64,000 nucleotides of DNA from Verrucomicrobiota bacterium (GTDB lineage: Bacteria; Verrucomicrobiota; Verrucomicrobiia; Chthoniobacterales; Chthoniobacteraceae). A program made the translations under genes and the position numbers. Each line of letters opens with the position of its first letter. The stretch's first letter is position 1. The notes under the pieces are model-generated. The model ran no database searches. It saw nothing but the letters and a program-made list of their open reading frames with translations, and was not told the DNA's origin. This document shows, in pieces, positions 60,210 through 64,000 of this stretch. Location: assembly GCA_009885995.1 (NCBI GenBank), contig VFJQ01000092.1, forward strand, positions 78,577 through 142,576, written 5' to 3'.

Positions 60210-60937
60210 AAACGCTCATTCTCATCCTCACTGCCGCCACGCTCGCGGCCTGTCAGAAACCGACCGCTGAACACAGCGGACAGCCGCCGGAGAACGGCGC
60301 GCAATACAAGAAAGACAAAGGACTCGCGCTCACCGAGGCGATGAAGAAAGCCATCGCGCTCAAAGTCGCGGAGGTCGAAGAAACGAAAGTCGCGCCTTCG
60401 TTCACCGTGGCGCTGCACGTCATGGCGGACGGCATCCAGCGCGTCGCCTTTTCGCCCACGGCCAATGCCGCATCCGGCTGGCTCACGGCGGAACAAGCCG
60501 CGCTCGTGAAGACGGGCATGGAAGTGGAGTTGCGAGCCGAGGCACCGGGCGCACCGCGCGAGGCTGGCGTAGTGAAACGCGTGGAGAAAGCGCCTTACCA
60601 GATGCTCGGCGATTTCGAGGTGACGGTGGAAAGCACGACACCGCTCGAAACGGGTGCGCGGGTGCTAGCCACCTTCCACGCACCGGCGGGTGAAGCGGTC
60701 GCGGCCATCCCGCGCTCGGCGCTGCTCAAGACGGCGGAAGGCCATTTCGTTTATGCGCTGAACGGCGAGTTCTACGTGCGGACGCCGGTGAAAGTCGGCG
60801 CGGTGAGCGACGACCACGCGGAGATAACGGACGGCCTTTACACCGGCGATCAGATCGTCGTCTCGCCGGTGATGTCGCTCTGGCTCGCGGAGCTGCAAGT
60901 CCTCCGCGGCGGCAAAGCCTGCTCCTGCGGCCAGTAG
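60206..60937 (+). CDS. Short RND periplasmic adaptor lipoprotein (CzcB/CusB-like)
   Basis: A protein of 243 residues, against about 350-500 for typical adaptors. A lipobox (LILTAATLAAC, C16) anchors it to a membrane. Beta-barrel and membrane-proximal strands are recognisable (ASGWLTAEQAALVKTGMEVE, AVAAIPRSALLKTAEGHFVY, VKVGAVSDDHAEITDGLYTG, QIVVSPVMSLWLAELQVLRG). I see no coiled-coil hairpin or lipoyl half-motifs, so the part that normally reaches the outer-membrane factor is missing. It ends in GKACSCGQ, a possible metal ligand. Coupled upstream by ATGA, it is followed by the pump gene after eight bases. The frame is intact, so it is a compact variant rather than a pseudogene. Confidence 0.88.
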   Translation: MKTLILILTAATLAACQKPTAEHSGQPPENGAQYKKDKGLALTEAMKKAIALKVAEVEETKVAPSFTVALHVMADGIQRVAFSPTANAASGWLTAEQAALVKTGMEVELRAEAPGAPREAGVVKRVEKAPYQMLGDFEVTVESTTPLETGARVLATFHAPAGEAVAAIPRSALLKTAEGHFVYALNGEFYVRTPVKVGAVSDDHAEITDGLYTGDQIVVSPVMSLWLAELQVLRGGKACSCGQ

Positions 60938-60945
60938 GTTTCCCG

Positions 60946-63900
60946 ATGCTGCACCGCCTCATCGAAATCGCCATGCGGCAGCGCGCCGCTGTGCTGCTCG
61001 CCACGCTGATTCTCATCGGCGTCGGCGTGTGGGCGGCGCTGCGCCTGCCCATCGACGCGGTGCCGGACATCACGAACCCGCAGGTGCAGATCAATACCGG
61101 CGTGCCCGCGCTCGCGCCGGAGGAAGTGGAGAAGCTCGTCACCTTCCCCATCGAGAGCGAGATGGCTGGCCTGCCCGACATGACGGAGTTGCGCTCGCTG
61201 TCGAAGTTCGGCCTCTCGCAAGTGACGATGACCTTCAAGGACGGCGTGGACCTTTACCGCCTCCGGCAACTCGTAACGGAGCGGCTCCAGGGCGTGCTCG
61301 AAGACCTGCCACCCGGCCTCACGCCGCGCCTCGCGCCGGTGGCCACGGGCCTCGGCGAGATTTTCTACTACAGCCTCGATTACACCGCCGACGCGCCGCA
61401 CAAACCCGCGACGCGGCAGGAGCAGCTCATGGCGTTGCGGCTGATTCAGGAATACCAGGTGAAGCCGCTGCTGCGCGGCACGGTCGGCGTCGCGGAGGTG
61501 AACACGAGCGGCGGCTACGAAAAGCAGATCGTCATTCAGCCCGACCCGGCGCGACTCGCAGCCGCGGGACTTTCGCTCGATGCACTCGCGGAGATCGTGG
61601 AGCAGAACACGCGCAACGCCGGTGGCGGTTACGTGGAGATCGGCGGCGAGCAACTCATCGTCCGCGCCGCCAGCCGCGTCACGACCACGGAGGAAATCGC
61701 GAAGCTGCCGCTGAAGTTCGCGGGCGGCGTGAATCCCATCCTGCTCAGCGAAGTCGCGACCGTCGGCATCGGCTCGGGCTTCCGCACCGGCGCGAGCACG
61801 GACAACGCGGACGAAGCGCTCGTCGGCGCGGCCATCATGCTCGCGGGCGGAAACACCCGGCTCGTCGCCGAGGCTGTGAAGGAGAAGCTCAAGCAGGTGC
61901 AGGAAAAGCTGCCGCCCGGCGTCGTCGTCCGCCCGCTCTACGATCGCAGCGAGCTGGTGAATCGCACCATCGGCACCGTGGAAAAAAATCTCGCGGAAGG
62001 CGCGCTGCTCGTCGTCGTCGTGCTCTTCGCACTGCTCGGCAACTGGCGCGCCGCCTTGATCGTCACGCTCGTCATCCCGCTCTCGATGCTCTTCGCCATG
62101 ACGGGGATGACCTCGTTTCGCGTCACCGGCAATCTGATGAGTCTCGGGGCGATCGACTTCGGCCTCATCATTGATGGCGCCATCGTGATGGTCGAAAACA
62201 TCGTGCGGCATCTCGGCGCCCGACAGCACGCGCTTGGCCGGCGGCTCAACGCTGCCGAGCGGGCGAGCGAAGTGCTGCGCGCCGCGAAGGAGGTGGCGAA
62301 CCCCATGTTCTTCGGCGTGCTCATCATCACCGTCGTCTATGTGCCGATCCTCGCCTTGCAGGGCATCGAGGGGAAGATGTTCAAGCCGATGGCCGTGGTC
62401 GTGATGCTCGCGCTCGGCGGCTCGCTCATCCTCGCCCTCGCGCTGATGCCGGTGCTCTGCTCCTTCCTGCTTGGCGGCGATATCCGCGAAAAGGACAACT
62501 GGCTCGTCACCCTCACCAAACGCATCTACACGCCGCTCCTCGAATTTGGGCTGCGCTTCCGCTGGCTCGTTGTGCTGCCGATGTTTGCGCTCTTTGGCGT
62601 GTCGCTCTTTGTCTTCTCGCGGATGGGCTCCGAGTTCATCCCGCAGCTCGACGAAGGCGACTTCGCTTTCCAACTCATCCGCAGCAGCAGCGCCGGGCTG
62701 ACCGCTTCCGTCGATTTGCAAAAGCAGAGCGAAGCGGTGCTGCGCCGCGAGTTTCCTGAGGCGAAGGAAATCTTCTCGCGCATCGGCACCGCTGAAGTCG
62801 CCACCGACCCGATGAACCCAAACGTCGCCGACACCTACGTGATGCTCCAGCCGCGCGAAACCTGGCGCAAGGTGGACGGGCGGCGCGTCACCAAGGAGGA
62901 ACTCGGCCATCTCATGCGCAAGACCCTGCTCGATCAGGTGCCGGGACAGAACATCCTCGTCACCCAGCCGATTCAGATGCGCTTCAACGAGATCATGGCC
63001 GGCTCGCGCGCCGACCTCATGTGCAAAATCTACGGCGACAACTACGACGAGCTGGAGCGGCTCGCGGGTGAAGTCCGCATGGCGATCGGCGCGCTCAAAG
63101 GGGGCGGCGAGACGGAGTTCGACAGCATCGGGAAAAATCCCATGGTCGAGATTCAGCCCGACCGCGACGCCCTGCGGAAATTCAACGTCCACGCCGACGA
63201 CCTGAACCGCCTCGTGGAAACCGCGCTCGCCGGGAAGGAAGTCGGCACGCTCATCGAAGGCAACCGGCGCACGCCGATCGTCGTGCGGCTCGCCGAAGAG
63301 CGCCGCAACGACATCGCCGCGATGGAGCGCCTGCCGCTGCGCACGGAAGACGGCGGGCTGCTCGCGCTCGGTCAGATTGCGAAGGTAAAACTCGTGGATC
63401 AGCCCGTGCAGATCGCGCGGGAGAATACGCAGCGCCGCGTCAGCGTGCTCATCAATGTGCGCGGGCGCGACACCGCCGGTTTCGTCGAGGAAGCCACGCG
63501 CGCCATTCGCGAGAAGGTGCAGTTTCCCGATGGCTACTACTTCGAGTTCGGCGGGCAGTTCAAAAACCTCGTCGAAGCCAAGCAGCGCCTCGCCATCGTC
63601 GTGCCGCTCGCACTGGCGATGATCTTCGTGCTGATTTTCCTCAGCTTCGGATCGCTGCGCCAGGCCGCGCTCATCTTTCTCTGCGTGCCGCTCGCCGTCA
63701 CCGGCGGCATCTTCGCGCTGTGGCTGCGCGGGATGCCGTTCACGATCTCCGCCGCCGTCGGCTTCATCGCGCTCAGCGGCATCGCCGTGCTGAATGGCAT
63801 CATGCTGATCAGCTTCATCAATCAGCTCCGCGAAGAAGGCCGCGCCCTGCGCGAAGCCGTCGTCGAAGGCACGCTCACCCGTCTGCGCCCCAAGCTCATG

Positions 63901-64000
63901 ACCGCGCTCGTCGCCTCGCTCGGCTTCGTCCCGATGGCCATCGCCACCGGCGCGGGCGCGGAAGTCCAGCGCCCGCTCGCGACCGTCGTCATCGGCGGCA
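60946..64000 (+). CDS. Heavy-metal efflux RND pump (CzcA/CusA family), 3'-partial
   Basis: 1018 codons are visible from the ATG at 60946 and the frame runs off the window; the family is about 1030-1060 residues, so little is missing. TM1 is at about 12-32 (AVLLATLILIGVGVWAALRL), followed by PIDAVPDITNPQVQINT. TM4 carries the HME signature GAIDFGLIIDGAIVMVEN with the paired Asp used for proton relay. Porter domains include EVEKLVTFPIESEMAGLPDM and GSEFIPQLDEGDFAF. A second membrane bundle starts at RLAIVVPLALAMIFVLIFLS. It exports divalent or monovalent metal ions by proton antiport with the two preceding gene products. The choice between Cu/Ag and Co/Zn/Cd is not settled. Confidence 0.96.
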   Translation, partial: MLHRLIEIAMRQRAAVLLATLILIGVGVWAALRLPIDAVPDITNPQVQINTGVPALAPEEVEKLVTFPIESEMAGLPDMTELRSLSKFGLSQVTMTFKDGVDLYRLRQLVTERLQGVLEDLPPGLTPRLAPVATGLGEIFYYSLDYTADAPHKPATRQEQLMALRLIQEYQVKPLLRGTVGVAEVNTSGGYEKQIVIQPDPARLAAAGLSLDALAEIVEQNTRNAGGGYVEIGGEQLIVRAASRVTTTEEIAKLPLKFAGGVNPILLSEVATVGIGSGFRTGASTDNADEALVGAAIMLAGGNTRLVAEAVKEKLKQVQEKLPPGVVVRPLYDRSELVNRTIGTVEKNLAEGALLVVVVLFALLGNWRAALIVTLVIPLSMLFAMTGMTSFRVTGNLMSLGAIDFGLIIDGAIVMVENIVRHLGARQHALGRRLNAAERASEVLRAAKEVANPMFFGVLIITVVYVPILALQGIEGKMFKPMAVVVMLALGGSLILALALMPVLCSFLLGGDIREKDNWLVTLTKRIYTPLLEFGLRFRWLVVLPMFALFGVSLFVFSRMGSEFIPQLDEGDFAFQLIRSSSAGLTASVDLQKQSEAVLRREFPEAKEIFSRIGTAEVATDPMNPNVADTYVMLQPRETWRKVDGRRVTKEELGHLMRKTLLDQVPGQNILVTQPIQMRFNEIMAGSRADLMCKIYGDNYDELERLAGEVRMAIGALKGGGETEFDSIGKNPMVEIQPDRDALRKFNVHADDLNRLVETALAGKEVGTLIEGNRRTPIVVRLAEERRNDIAAMERLPLRTEDGGLLALGQIAKVKLVDQPVQIARENTQRRVSVLINVRGRDTAGFVEEATRAIREKVQFPDGYYFEFGGQFKNLVEAKQRLAIVVPLALAMIFVLIFLSFGSLRQAALIFLCVPLAVTGGIFALWLRGMPFTISAAVGFIALSGIAVLNGIMLISFINQLREEGRALREAVVEGTLTRLRPKLMTALVASLGFVPMAIATGAGAEVQRPLATVVIGG

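Noticed and set aside
61029..62174. Frame of 381 codons inside the RND pump gene, and the 780-codon antisense frame 60850-63192
   Set aside because: The pump frame starting at 60946 carries all expected RND motifs; these alternatives are out of frame or antisense with low-complexity Arg/His composition.

Overview
The window is high-GC bacterial DNA, probably from a Verrucomicrobiota or related PVC-group genome. That is an inference from gene content: a giant RTX/FG-GAP surface protein, a secreted FG-GAP protein, a repeat family built on an AAATTAGCCCCGGG core, weak Shine-Dalgarno sequences and a heavy-metal RND operon. No marker gene fixes the taxon. I saw no rRNA, tRNA or CRISPR array.

Region 1 (1-45689): one uninterrupted plus-strand reading frame, open at the left edge, encodes more than 15,220 residues of a modular, presumably secreted protein. 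Visible order: FG-GAP/VCBS tail; about 13 beta-rich units with five inserts resembling the flagellin/FliD 'IN' motif; Ig-like units; long beta-rich blocks; RTX repeats; Calx-beta-like and PPC-like domains; about 20 copies of a 'GDxWxVT' module; a large RTX array; eight Ig/PKD-like units; and a C-terminal RTX block. Long antisense frames here are shadows.

Region 2 (45690-47935): a 200-bp composite inverted repeat, a convergent gene for a secreted FG-GAP protein, a third copy of the same repeat unit, an orphan DUF1778-type antitoxin and the remains of a VapBC-type toxin-antitoxin pair.

Region 3 (47936-58234): a stress or dormancy island. On the minus strand, a histidine kinase, an NtrC-type sigma-54 activator and a small membrane protein are coupled by ATGA overlaps. 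On the plus strand are two gene groups. The first holds a YugP-like Zn protease, a ribosome hibernation factor fused to a receiver domain, two stand-alone receivers, a TMEM14-like protein and a damaged TerC. The second holds a two-domain USP, a DUF1232-like protein and a three-domain USP. Each group is preceded by a -24/-12 (GG-N10-GC) promoter and, 110-112 bp upstream of it, by nearly the same 34-bp element containing the palindrome GGTAAGCnGCTTACC or a degenerate form. The simple reading is that the neighbouring activator controls both groups. This is the best candidate for an undescribed system in the window.

Region 4 (58235-64000): a heavy-metal RND efflux operon with a small Cys-rich exported protein, an outer-membrane factor, an unusually short lipoprotein adaptor and a CzcA/CusA-type pump that runs off the right edge.
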